From contig CM077598.1 of assembly GCA_039654915.1 (NCBI GenBank), positions 78,582,041 through 78,646,040 of the forward strand: a DNA stretch of 64,000 nucleotides. Reading direction: 5' to 3'. This DNA comes from Aquilaria yunnanensis (taxonomy: Eukaryota > Streptophyta > Magnoliopsida > Malvales > Thymelaeaceae). The notes under the pieces were generated by a model. It searched no databases. It was not told where the DNA came from and saw only the letters and a program-made list of their open reading frames with translations. Both the position numbers and the translations under genes were made by a program. Below, one piece after another: positions 22,257 to 33,513 of this stretch (positions are counted from its first letter, which is position 1; the number at the start of each line of letters is the position of its first letter).

Positions 22257-23116
22257 TGATAGCCGAAGGGCTATCACCTCGCTCAGTACATACATCCTGC
22301 CAATAGTATGGTCAGGAAAACTGGCGTTACCCAAAAGAGGCAATATCATGGACCTCGGAAGAAGCGAAGTCAAAATACCCCGAACTCGAGACTTTGGCTA
22401 GAACATCAAGAATTCAAAGGATGCCACCGGCTCCCTCGGGGGACCAAACGGATTACCTTCGGAGATGAAGAACCAGCTATTTCAAGCAGGAGAGAATCTC
22501 CCTGAAGGCGGAACCCCTGAACCAGGGAACTCCCCGAACTACAGGCATAATTCCCGAAGAAGGGCGTCTGTACCGAAGGACGACTTCGCCGGAGAACCTT
22601 GGGAGTACGGCATGGGCATTTAAGGAGCCTCTGACATGTTGCCCACATGCGCTACACGCTGCCTTGAAGAGCAGTCTGACGCGCTGACGCCGTCCAAGTC
22701 TTGTCACGACCTGTCTCGGTCCCACACCCGAGGAGCCTACAATCGGCTACCTGTCCCCTACTCCCAGAAGTACAGATCGCATCTGACTGAACAAGTGTCG
22801 TGATCTGAACGGGCTAGGCACCACTATAAATACCAGGAAACAAGCGCTGGCAAAGGATCCGACCCCTCTCCCTGAGAAAACACGAACAGGCATGACCACC
22901 TCGCCTCTTAGTGCTCTTCCTCCATCTCCTCTCAGAACACTGACTTGGGCGTCGGAGGTGCCTCCCCGAAAAAACACTCCGGGGACCTCCTGACCTCTTT
23001 TCTTCTGAGCATTTCAGGAACGTTTTTCTAGGAAACCTTTGCTCCAGACGCCCTCCCTCACAGGAACTCCCTCCCGAAGTCATAATTTCACCCGACGAAG
23101 ATGCTACCGGGCATCA
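22257..23116 (+). repeat. 3' LTR of element E (860 bp)
   Basis: It begins TGATAGCCGAAGGGC after the PPT and ends GGGCATCA. It carries the same TATA box (22825-22832). The G-box has mutated to CAAGTG and the gag ATG to ATT, which a 3' LTR does not need. TSD CCATG follows at 23117. Confidence 0.95.
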
Positions 23117-24107
23117 CCATGATCACTATGAGAATCACTTATGACATTCATATAACGATCCATGTAGTGTTCTCATGGTCGGTCGGTCTAGTACACAAGT
23201 TCTCCAACTTGTACCCATATGTAGACTACATATCTCATATTAGTCTCCACATATGCTAGTCGTTATGTATTATTGCAACCCGCTCCATAATAATACTAGA
23301 CTAGGGACGTTTAAGAATATCATTATTCTAGGGTTACAATTATGTTTATTACGTTACGCAGAAACAAAACAACAAACATAATTGCTGGATTAATGCCTCA
23401 ATAAAATATCATGACTCAATGTGCAAAAATACAATCATCTCATGATTGGGTTTTTGGGCACAACACTAACATTGACTTGATATACAACTCAACTAAGAGT
23501 TTATTTAGTTAAGCTGAGTAAACAACTCAAAGCTTAACCTCCCATTAGCTCAACATAACCTGCAAAACAAACACAAAGACAAGGAAAACCAAATATATAC
23601 ATATACATATACATGATAGATAACCGAGGCATATAATCAACAATAACATAAATTGGGTTAGCAAGCACATAGAAGTCACCAAAGCACACAACAACACATA
23701 CACACACCACAAAGTGCTCTCGGCCAATATTCCATAACATGTGCCCATGTGCATTTTGCACACATAACTTCATCAAATACTCCACTTCCACTTAGAGCTC
23801 CAAAATGCCTAGTAAATAGGCCACATTTACTAGCATTTCTAGCACATGTACAATAGTTAATTAGCTAATCAAGACATAACCGAATCCATTCTCAATAGCC
23901 CATCAAGCAACTAAGGTCATTTGGCAATTTTATCCATCCCTTAGCTACTCTAAACACTTGAACCATGGTAATTCACCAAGCAAAGTAAAGTGTTAAGTGA
24001 ACCCTACCTCAATAGCTTTCGGCGAAGATACCATCTTCAAGGCCCAAGTGTTCTTCACTCCAATTAGCCTACCACATGATCAATTAGGCATCAATAAACA
24101 TTGTTCA

Positions 24108-24436
24108 TGGATTAATTTCCATGTAATCAAGGAAGAACACTAAGTTACTTTAGCTCAAACTCTCGGCCAAATACACATTTCCAAACTTTGATTTTCCTCA
24201 CTGATTTAGCCCAACATATATCCATCTAGGCATCATTAAACCTTGTTCATGGAACAATTACCATGTAATCAAGGGAAGAACATGAAATTACCTCAAGTCA
24301 AGCTTTCGGCCAAGCATTAAACTTCCAAGCCAAAGTGTTCTTCACCAAATTGGCCTAATATACCATCAATTCAACACTTTAACTCCTTGTTCATGGAAGA
24401 ATTACCATGTATTCAAGGAAATGCACAAATTACCTC
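24108..24436 (+). repeat. Three diverged palindromic repeats inside LTR H
   Basis: Copies near 24111, 24242 and 24390 share the pattern TTGTTCATGGA...CCATGTAATCAAGG. In the best copy CCTTG pairs with CAAGG and CATGG with CCATG. The period is about 131 to 148 bases. It suggests that this large LTR grew by local tandem duplication. Confidence 0.6.
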
Positions 24437-25272
24437 AAAACCCTAGCTTGATTGGCTCGGCCTTCCTTGAATCTTCAAGTCCAAAGCTTGAATTGGAATG
24501 GTCTAGTGCTGAAACCGAGCTTGCTAGCTTGTCTTCTTCAATTAAGCTTCAAATGCCCTTGAACCGAAACCAAAGCTTCAATGAGCTCAAGAACTTAAGC
24601 AAAACAAGCTCTCGGCCAAGTGAACAAGGAACCTGAAATGAAGGCAAGCAAGGCTTAAGTGGCTTTGACTAAAACAGGCCATAGGACACATGTACATAAG
24701 TTGGCATTAATCTTAGCTTTCGGCTCCAATTTATGTGCATGGCTTAATGAAGCCTTCAACTTCACATGACTACAAAGGCCACCACTAAAACATGCATATA
24801 ACTTGACACTTAGGTCACCTCATGGCCCATTATGCCAAGCACAAAACCACACAAGTTCCAAAGTGCAATTTCCTTCCAAATAAAATCGGCCAAGTAACTA
24901 GAAATAGTTCTAGTTAGGCAAACTAGAATAATGATGGTTTATGCCTTGGTGGGAGACATGATGTGACTTGTTATCATTGTTGTCTCCTTAATTTGGCCTA
25001 GTATTGCACTAGTCACCATAAAAACTTGCATGGCCGAAAACATCATCCCACACTTTGTGGTTTTAAATGTACCACCAAGCTAAGTGTGTAATTTAGTCCA
25101 GAAATTTTATTGTCTGTCACTTCTCCCATAGTCAAATTTCTGTGTGCAAATAGGCCCTCAAAGTTACCAGCCTTGCACATACATCACTGTACTAGTTTCC
25201 ATAGTCCTTCACATCACTTCTTTTTATTCCTTGGCCTAAGCCAAGCACTTAGGAGGTGAGCCTAACATTCTC

Positions 25273-26530
25273 AAACGTCCCTAGTCTAGTATTATTATGG
25301 AGTGGGTTGCAATAATACACAATGACTAGCATATGTGGAGACTAATGTGAGATATATAGTCTGCATATGGGTACAAGTTGGAGAACTTGTGTACTGGATC
25401 AACCCACCATGAGAACACTACATGGATCGTTATATGAGTGTCATAAGTGATTCTCATAGTGATCATGGTATATGTAGTCCTTCGACCTCAGATCATCAAG
25501 GTTCCCCACTTGTGAGTCACATACTTTGATACTTTCCTTTGTTGCTCATAACTGAGTGAACTTGAAGGAGGTCATTGGGTATGTCACATATCATGTGAAG
25601 AGATTTGTATGATCAAGATGGGATTTGTCCCTCCTATGTAATGGGAGTGATATCTTCGGGCCCCTTGAGAGAGTAAGGCTTAGAAAAATGCATGGCCATG
25701 CTCGGATGAGTTGATATACGATATCAATGTCATCAGTTTAAGTTGGTCTACTCGGTAATCAAGAAACCAAAGATTGGGCTATACGAGAGTGACACATTCT
25801 ATGTCTCATGCTTAGTCTTGATATCTTGGACAAAGGGACAATGGCATATATTGGTGATGATCATAAAGGTTTAGTGGAATCATCGACAATCTTGTCACTT
25901 GGGTAGCAATGATGTGTTGCTAGACACCGTTCATTGCTTATGATCAGAAATGTGATTTATGATCATTGCCAACGTGGTAAGAGCCTATTGGGTCCACACA
26001 TAGAGCTATTTGGATCATTATAGTGCATGGGCTAATAATTTGGGCTTTGGTTTCACAATAATTTCGTATTAATAATGGGCCCAATAGTTGAGCCATTATT
26101 AAGCTCAAAATTAAAGCCTAATTAGATTAGGGCTTTGAAACCCATTAGGCCTGGAAGTTGGGTCTCACTATAAATACAACTTTTAGTGAGAAATTTGCAG
26201 GTCTCCTTGCCCTAGCCTCCTAAAAGGACAGCTGCACTCTTCTCTTTGCAATTCCTTGGAGGACGCAAGCTAGCACTGCGACCGCAAAAGAAATGCATCT
26301 GCCGGGACGCGGTGGAAGCGTGGTGATCCCGAGAAGCTCTTGTGGATACCATAGAGTGCTTGAGCACATCAACTGTTCAAGTTTTGTGATTCGGCTCTAT
26401 AGTTGAGTAAGAGATCTCAACCAAAAATTAGGTATGAAATTTTTCGAACACCCAGTTTACCCCATTTCACTTGGATCCTGGAGGGTTTCAGTTAAATTAC
26501 ACTGCGCTGTTTGGCTCCCGAAACCCAACA
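25273..26530 (+). repeat. 5' LTR of Copia element G, second part
   Basis: The LTR resumes at AAACGTCCCTAGTC after the right TSD of H (25268-25272) and ends CCCAACA at 26530. It matches 52297-53544 of the 3' LTR and shares a CTATAAATA box near 26168. Confidence 0.93.
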
Positions 26531-28060
26531 GTGGTGTTAGAGCTACTGGTGAAACCCTAAATTGGGATTGAGTGTTGAATCGCATGGTGTTATGTGTTCG
26601 ATTACTTTTCGGCCATGATTAATTAGATTGATTCATGATGCATGAAACCGGAACTCGTAATGAACATATGACATATATGAAGAAACGTCACTAATTGGTT
26701 AATGAGATTAACTCGAAATTGATAGGTATGAGATACCTATATGGATTAGGATTCTTGCAATAGTTGCAAAAACCTTAGCTTGGTTCGGATTCGGCCCGTT
26801 CGGGCACTGAAAGTAAGGTATTTTTGGTGGCTTGAATGGAGGAGTCTCGGGTGCCTACTTGCTCAAAATAGAAGATCTCAGGCTAAGCAATTGTAAGACA
26901 ATTTTTTGTGCCGCGGGGTCACTGCCCCCTTGCAACCCCCCGCAAGGGTGGCCCCCCTTGACCCCGTCCACTGACCGGTCAATGGAACCAGCCCCCACTG
27001 ACCGACCAGCGGGACCGCCGTATGCGAAGCGCCACATAAATAAAAATTGGTTAATCAACGCGCATCAATTGGCATGCATTTTTTTTGAATGAGATTTGAC
27101 ATGATATGCTGATTGGTGTTTGAAGCATGGTGCATGGTTATAGCCCTTGATTGGTTGTACTTGTAAATACGACCTGCGAGTCGTGCCTTCTCTTGTTACT
27201 CTCATTGTACATTCTTTTCTCACCTTACTCCCCTCAAATGTAACTCGAGGTTTCTATTATTGATGTAATGGTACATTATGGGATCATCCAAGGTGGTATG
27301 TCCAAGTAGGTGACAATAAAAGGGCAACCAAGAAAGGAGGAGAAAGAGCTTGTGAAGACCCTTTTCTTTTCTTAGGCTTTTATGATATTCTCATTGGCTT
27401 GAGAATATCGCATAGTTTGGGCTATAACCATGTCATGTTTATTTTCTTGTAAGCATGAGATGCATGTTTTATATTTGTATGTGATGCATGTATAAGACAA
27501 CCGGAGATAACAAATTGGTGAGATCAAAAGAACAATCCCTCAAACAAATATTAAGTCATTAAATGTGATGCCTTCCAAATGTTGGCACTCGTCAAGACTT
27601 TGATCAACATTAGGTGGGTTTGCCAAAGCAAAGCACCTATGTTCATCTTGGTAAGGCGTGATGGGATAATAGTGATATCCAAACTGCTAACTTTGGGTTC
27701 GACTTAACTAAGTCATCCTAATAGGATTAGGGACTTAGAGGCATAGGGTTGGGCTTAAGTTCATGAGATGAGCTTGGACAAGTGTTGTTTACCCAACTAT
27801 CCAAGAGTTGCATGGGATGCAATTGGCAAGGAGTTGCCTACCTAAATAGCTGTAACTTGAGAGAAAAGCCAAAGCTGACTCAGGTTGTGGTCAAATATGG
27901 ATCTTGGCCCACTAGAATACCTTAGCGCCGAGGTGTTTCAAAATAATATCGAGGGTTATTATTTTGAGGAAAATAGTGGGAGTATCATTTAATAAAAGTC
28001 CTTATTAAATGAATTAAAATACATGACTCTTACACTGCATATTTACTGTTATAGATAACC
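26531..28060 (+). other. Long untranslated leader of Copia element G
   Basis: About 1.5 kb separates the 5' LTR from the gag ATG. It contains the PBS at its start and a GC-rich block (26910-27020) with an inverted repeat CCCTTGC/GCAAGGG (26927-26933, 26942-26948) and the palindrome TGACCGGTCA (26972-26981). Reading frames here are short and I do not call any gene. Such a leader may hold packaging or translation signals. Confidence 0.6.
26532..26543 (+). other. Primer-binding site of Copia element G
   Basis: TGGTGTTAGAGC begins one base after the LTR end. It resembles the common plant PBS TGGTATCAGAGC, complementary to initiator tRNA-Met, with two differences. Confidence 0.75.
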
Positions 28061-28941
28061 ATGGCACAAAACACATCGACACTTTCGCTGCGATTGATCC
28101 TTGAGAAGGAAAAACTGAATGGGACCAACTTTCTCAAATGGTACCGAAACTTGAGGATAGTCCTCAAGCAAGAGAGAAAGACTTATGTCTAGAGCAGCCC
28201 ATTCCGAATGAGCCTGCTGCCACTGCTCTAAGAGCTAAAAGGGATGCTCACAAGAGGCATTTTGATGATGCTTTGGATGTTGCATGCCTCATGCTTATTA
28301 CCATGGAATCTGAGCTTCAAAAGCAACATGAGAACATGGGGGCGTTCGATATGATCGAACATCTCAAAATGCTTTTCTAAGTGCAAGCTAGGCATGAGAG
28401 GTTTGAGACCTCTAAGGCATTGTTTTAGTGCAAGATGTCTGAGGGAAGTCCCGTGGTTCCTCATGTGCTCAAGATGATTAGGTACATTGAGAATCTTGAG
28501 AATTTGGGATTTGCTCTTCAGAAAGAGTTGGCTATTGATGTAGTCTTGCAATCGTTGCCTGAAAGCTATAGTCAGTTCATCATGAACTATAACATGAATG
28601 ACCTTGACAAGTCCCTCCCTGAATTGGTCAACATGTTGAGAACTGTTGAGCAAAACCTTAAGAAGGCTAAGCCCATTTTGATGGTTCAAAAGGGCAAGGG
28701 AAAGGGAAAGGCCAACAAGAAGAAGGATAAAGCTAATGGAAAGTCCAATGCTAATTCTTCTTCAGCTACACTGGAACCAAAGGGTGGTGTGGCAAAGGAA
28801 GGGGAGTGCTTCCATTGTAAGCAACCTGGACACTGGAAGCACAACTGCAAGCTCTATCTTGAAGAACTTGCTAAGGAAAAGGGAAGTAAGACTTCCACTT
28901 CAGGTATTTTTGTTACAGAGGCTAACTTTTCTACTTCCTGA
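28061..28941 (+). pseudogene. Gag of Copia element G, broken
   Basis: The ATG at 28061 starts MAQNTSTLSLRLILEKEKLN, followed by the Copia gag pattern LNGTNFLKWYRNLR. A single-base deletion near 28190 shifts the frame; then stops lie after MLF (28378) and KALF (28426). The last piece holds the UBN2-type gag region (VVLQSLPESYSQFIMNYNM) and a regular zinc knuckle CFHCKQPGHWKHNC (C-X2-C-X4-H-X4-C). It ends with a TGA just before the protease. Confidence 0.87.
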
Positions 28942-29153
28942 TCTTGGGTGTTGGATACTGGATGTGGATCTCACATTTGTGCAAATGTACAGGATCTAAG
29001 TAGAAGTAGAAGATTGGCCCGAGGTGAAGTGGACCTACGTGTTGGAAATGGAGCAAGGGTTGCTGCCTTAGCCGTAGGGACTTATGTTCTCACTTTACCT
29101 AGTGGATTAGTTTTAGAATTAGACAACTGCTACTTTGTGCCTACTATTAGTAG
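28942..29153 (+). pseudogene. Protease of Copia element G, cut by K
   Basis: The active-site motif WVLDTGCGSHIC is clear, followed by the protease body to DNCYFVPTIS. At 29153 the reading frame is interrupted by element K. The sequence resumes at 49266 after the duplicated AGTAG. Confidence 0.88.
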
Positions 29154-29884
29154 TGATGCCTTGCGGCATCTTCATTGTGTGACATAGTGAGATCGGGAGG
29201 GACTTCTAGTGAGGGAGAATGTTTGAAGTGGAGATTTCCTAGGAGAATCTGCCTGAAACACTTAGAAAATAGGAGTTGGGAGGTCCCCAGAGTCTTTTTC
29301 CTGGGAGGAGCCTCCGACGCCCAAGTCAGTGTTTTGGAGTTGGAGAGAGAGTAATAAACGGAGAAGTTTTCTCTTTTGAGCCCCAAAATCCCCCCTTTTA
29401 CCTGGGGTGCTTACCGAGTATTTATAGAGGGGTGAACAGTAAAAGTCCGTTTGACGTGGCCAGCCCAGATTATTACACGTGTTCGGCCAGATGTGATCCG
29501 TACCTTTCGGGGAGAAGGGGAACATTTACCCGGCCGCAGGCCACCTAGCTAGGAGCCTAGGCCGCGCGAGGGCGGTGTGTCAGAGCGTGTCTAAGGGCGG
29601 CATGTCGGGGATGTGTCAGAGACTCCTTAATTGCTTCTGCCGTACTCCCGAGGTTCCTTTGGTAGAAGAGAGCTCTTCGGAGTAGGAGAACTATATCCCG
29701 AGATCACTTCAGTAATCCAGGAATATCCGCGCCAAGGGTGGTCCCGTTCGAGGACGTCTTTCCTGACCGAAGATGGTTCGATCATCTTCCCGAGGGTGAT
29801 GATGGAGCGTTTTCCTGAGGTTGGTACTGTCATCTCCAGGGATGATGAAGTATTACCGAGGTCGGATGTAAGAAGGGGGCTAGA
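29154..29884 (-). repeat. Truncated 3' LTR of element K
   Basis: The plus strand starts TGATGCCTTGCGGCATC and matches K's 5' LTR (48464 onward) to about 29884. The last 95 bases, including the TGATAGCC end, are missing. It retains a G-box (29476-29481). The junction lies in the short shared string CTAGAA. Confidence 0.85.
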
Positions 29885-30379
29885 ATAGGTGAAAGCAAAA
29901 AACAGAGAATGAGGCAAAGAATGAGGCAAAAGACGCTTATATAGACTGAAGAGGATAAATGAAACGTCATCATTATTACCCCTCGGAAGTGCAACAGACT
30001 CATTAGGCGAAATGACGCAGTTAATGAGACTGGCGTAATTATCCCGCCATCCACTAGCGGCCGCGTGTCATCCAACGTGAAGAACTAGGGCACGCACCTC
30101 TGACATCGCGAAAACCCAGGCACGCCTATCCATATCCATAACTGATATGTTTGACCAAAGGATACGACAGTTCACAAACCTACAGTAGAAGAAAGCAAAG
30201 GCCAAAGCTACGCGCGCTTTGAAACCACAGAACTAGGGAAAGGTACCTTGGCTGCGGAGGAACGCCTTCTGAAAAAGAGCAACTTCTTGACTAAGAGTTC
30301 CAATCAAGAGTTCGGTAAGGGGCTTTCCCAAAAAGCGTAAAGCCGAAGTCTCCGCTTCGACTTCCCGGGAGGGGGCATT
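29885..30379 (+). other. Remnant of a tandem J copy: 3' internal region and PPT
   Basis: These 495 bases match about 43997-44492, the stretch upstream of J's 3' LTR, including a minus-strand TATA box (29938-29944) and a polypurine tract ending GGAGGGGGCATT before the LTR at 30380. Its presence upstream of J's 5' LTR means this LTR was once also the 3' LTR of a preceding copy. Confidence 0.85.
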
Positions 30380-31211
30380 TGATAGCCAAGGTGCTGATCA
30401 CCCTTCAGAGGCACGGATTCAAACAAAACATCAACCTCGGAGGAGAAAGCACCCACCACAGAAGGAAGGGTGTTGAACCTCGGGGAGTCCGGTCCCAGCG
30501 TTCCTCCGTTCCAGGAAACGACACTGCCAACCTCGGGGGAACGAGCAAGCTATCTTCGGAAGCAGGGGTGTCTTCGAAGGAGGTTACCTTCAGGAAATGC
30601 ATTCCTGCAATACCAAAAGTGACCTTGGAAGGCGAATTCTCTATAAAGTCTCTTCAACTAAGGGAGACCTCGGGAGTACAGCAAGAGCATTTATGGAGTA
30701 TTTATGAGCATTTATGGGGCCTCTGGTGTATCCCCGATAATCCGCTCCCCAGTCGCGTCCTGACACGCCGCCTATAGGGACACTCCGGCATGCCCCTCTC
30801 GGGTCATCTCAGAACCCTGGCATGGCAGCCCATGCCGACTAGGAGTCCTCTACCGCCCAAAAGACGTGGAGCCCATCCTGCCGAACACGTGTTGCGATAT
30901 GGGCTGACCATCTAAGAAGGACTATTACTATTCATCCCTCCATAAATACTTGGTAATTATTCTGGGTAAGGGGGACATTAATGAGATACGAGATACTCCT
31001 TTGCTAAAAAATTACCTCATAACCTCCCAAAAATATTGACTTGGGCATCGGAGGCTCCTCCCCAGAAAAACACTCCGGGGACCTCCTAACCCTTGTTTTC
31101 TCAGCATTTCAGGTAGTCCCTACTGGGAAACTTACATTTCAGACGTTCCTCTTCACCGGAAGTCCCTCCTGTCAACCCCATGTCACACAATTAAGATGCT
31201 GAAGGGCATCA
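30380..31211 (+). repeat. 5' LTR of element J (832 bp)
   Basis: It starts TGATAGCCAAGG and ends AAGGGCATCA. It has a G-box (30886-30891) and a weak TATA-like CATAAATA (30940-30947). The ATG equivalent of the gag start is followed by a TAA (MSHN then stop). Confidence 0.93.
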
Positions 31212-31213
31212 TT

Positions 31214-31231
31214 TGGCGCCGTCTGTGGGAA
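31214..31231 (+). other. Primer-binding site of element J
   Basis: TGGCGCCGTCTGTGGGAA lies two bases after the LTR and is identical to the PBS of C. Confidence 0.7.
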
Positions 31232-32808
31232 CCCAGCCCCACGTTGCCGTCATTGAAACTCGGCGTTCTAAGGACAAAGGACTCCCGAGGTCCTCGTCCA
31301 CTCCAGAAACTCAACCGGCTGCCGAACAAACTGCGGCAGGGACTTCCTCTGCTGAAGATGAACGTTCGTTGACCGTTACTATGGCCTTCCTGTGCGAATT
31401 TCAGCGTTCTGTTGTGGCCAAAATGACCCAGCAGTTGGACCAAAGGTGGCCACCACCAACCCCGGCACGAAGGCCTTCTCCACCGGCACCTCGTCGTAAG
31501 AAGAGCACCAGATCGACACATCGAAGCTCGGGAAGTGGGGATTAGCGTGATGAGTCCTCAACGGAAGACATCCCCCTTAGAGCTCGACTTGTGGGAGAAG
31601 CGGGGCCAAAGCAACCTAAAGCCCCCCGCCGAAGGAGTCCCACGCCTGAGGCAAAGTCCCCATCTCCCCGGTGCCGAAGTCAATCACCAAAGAGAAGGCG
31701 TCAGTCTCCATTTCCAGAAGCCTACAGACAGCAGGAGGAAGAACCCACTGCCACGCTCCTCATGGAGAAAATCCTAAAAAGGATAAAAAGAGTGGAGAGA
31801 CAAGTAGCCCGGAAACCTGTCTGGGCTAGATTGTCAGAAACCTTCAGCAGAGACGAGTCGCCATTCACTCGAGCAGTAGTCGAGGCCCCTATGCCAAGAG
31901 ATTTTCGGGTACCTTGGCTAGAAACCTATGATGGCCGGACCGACCCCCAGGCTCATCTGACCAAGTATAAGTGCAGCATGGTATTACACGGAGCTGATGA
32001 TGCTACCCTGTGCAAGTGCTTTGAGGTCACCCTCGCTGGGCCGGCCACGACATGGTACAACTCGCTGGCTCCTGGAGGCATCCTGGAGTTCCAAGAACTA
32101 TCTGCTGCCTTCACCTAGCAGTTGATTGGGAGCCGTCCAACGGCGAAACTGCCAGTCCAAATGTTCGATTTGGCACAAAAAGGTGGTGAAACCATACACG
32201 ACTATGTCGAAAGGTTCAACAGGGAAGCCCTGAGTGTCCTAGATTTCAGGCCGGAGATACGCATCTTGGCCATGACCCGAGGGCTTTGGAGAGACTCCCA
32301 ACTGTTCTACGAGTTCTCTAAAGAGCCCCTTGACATGCTCGGTGAGTTCTACCGAAGAGCGGAGCAACACATGACCGCCGAGGAACTGAGAATGGGGGGC
32401 TCGAGGTCCGATCATGCCTGCGCCGAGGGGACAGGTCAGCAAACTCACTACCCAACTGAAACAAGTGGGCGTCCTTGGAAGTTCAAGGGAAGAAAGCCAA
32501 TTGTCTTCACTCCCCTGAACACCACGAGGGTGAATGTCCTAATGGCGATGGAAAGACAAGGGACTCAGATTCAACGACCAAGGCCCATGACCTCGGGCAA
32601 CAAGAAGAATATGAAAAAATTCTGCCAATTCCATCGAGACCATGGGCACGATACCGAAGATTGCTTCCAGCTGAGGAAGTACCTAGAGATGTTGATAAAG
32701 CAAGGTCAGCTTTGGCATTTCCTGTGCATTCCCTCCCCGAAGGGAAGGAAGGAAGAAGAAAGAAAGATGGAGGACGAAGAGTATGACTCGGACAGGCGTC
32801 AAAACTGA
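31214..32808 (+). pseudogene. Gag of element J, broken
   Basis: The N terminus reads from the PBS (APSVGTQPHVAVIETRRSKD) to a TAG at about 31543. A second frame (31591-32118) covers the basic linker and first half of the gag core and stops at TAG, where C has CAG in FTQQFIG. A third piece (32122-32808) has the rest of the core, the zinc-knuckle variant FCQFHRDHGHDTEDCF and a TGA after RRQN. Confidence 0.87.
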
Positions 32809-32850
32809 AGTCCGAAAAGGCGTCCCCTGCCCTCCGCAGGAGTAATACAA

Positions 32851-33480
32851 ATGATCATCACAGGGCTGCCGTCGGCGGAAAGGAAAAGAAAGGCCAGAGA
32901 AATCTCGGTGATGGAGTACGGGAATCCATCAAAGAAGCTTACCCGAAAGGACATATCCACCATCATTTTTCCCCATGACGATGCTTTGCTGATCATGGCA
33001 AGGATAGGGAGCTGGGACGTCAAGCGAGTACTGCTGGACGATGGCTCAAATGTAGACATCCTATTCTCCCACCTCATACCAAGCCTGGGAATATCGGGAA
33101 GCGACCTCAAACCCGTCACTTCCCCCACTTTCGGGGTAGGGCCATCCAAGCTTCCCGTCGTCGGATCGATAGATCTTCCTCTGATGCTGAAAGGAAGTTC
33201 AGCAAACGACAGGAAGGAGCTGTTCGCCTCCACCATGACAAGGTTCATCGTTATCGATGTCCCTTCGTCATATAACGCCATTCTTGGAAGGCAAACGCAA
33301 GGAAACCTTCACATTCCCCGGGACGTGAAGTACCTAATTGTCACCTTCGCCACCAAAGATGGAGATGCTGAGATCTTCATCGACCAGGGGGAGGTGCGGA
33401 AGGTGTTCGTAAAGGCCAGAAAGGCCCCAACAACGAGTTGTGCACAGACTATAGAGACAAAGGCTCTGCCCGCACAATAG
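32851..33480 (+). pseudogene. Protease region of element J
   Basis: A 209-codon piece has LLDDGSNVDILFSHL and ILGRQTQGNLH. It stops after ALPAQ in the acidic linker before RT. The same DDGS active site occurs in all Tat copies here. Confidence 0.85.
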
Positions 33481-33513
33481 TCAGAAGGACAAGGAACAGA
33501 AGACCCCGAGGAG

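Larger units (their letters stand above)
12309..23116 (+). mobile_element. Element E: complete Tat-type Ty3/Gypsy retrotransposon (10.8 kb)
   Basis: Both LTRs are 860 bp (12309-13168 and 22257-23116), the TSD is CCATG (12304-12308 and 23117-23121), and PBS and PPT are in place. The internal region is 9.1 kb: broken gag-pol (13137-18669) followed by a broken four-exon antisense gene (21567-19084). The LTRs differ at about 6 to 7% of positions by eye, so it is not recent, although it is the deepest insertion on this arm. About eight stops or frameshifts in gag-pol make it non-autonomous. Confidence 0.95.
11241..23471 (-). repeat. Element I: minus-strand Copia solo LTR, split by E
   Basis: The plus strand reads TGATGGGTTTCGGGAGCC at 11241 (consensus TGTTGGGTTTC) and ends GGGCACAACACTAACA at 23471. 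This is the reverse complement of G's LTR. Own sequence is 11241-12308 plus 23122-23471, 1418 bp, matching G (1417) and M (1416). Flanks TTCAC (11236-11240) and TTGAC (23472-23476) look like a TSD with one mutation. No internal sequence remains. It is inserted in H and hosts E. Confidence 0.9.
10191..25267 (-). repeat. Element H: solo LTR of 2.84 kb, probably Gypsy, split by I and E
   Basis: On the plus strand it starts TGTCACACC and ends CCTAACA, flanked by TSD TTCTC (10186-10190 and 25268-25272). The own sequence is 10191-11240 plus about 23477-25267, near 2.84 kb, with no coding motif. The end GGTGTGACA when read on the minus strand recalls large LTRs of Tekay/Del-type chromoviruses, which suggests minus orientation; that assignment is an inference. 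The right part carries three diverged copies of a palindromic repeat (24108-24436). Confidence 0.85.

Noticed and set aside
23534..23791. Minus-strand frames in H with hydrophobic content
   Set aside because: They lie in an AT-rich solo LTR, contain simple repeats (ATATAC), and match no motif.
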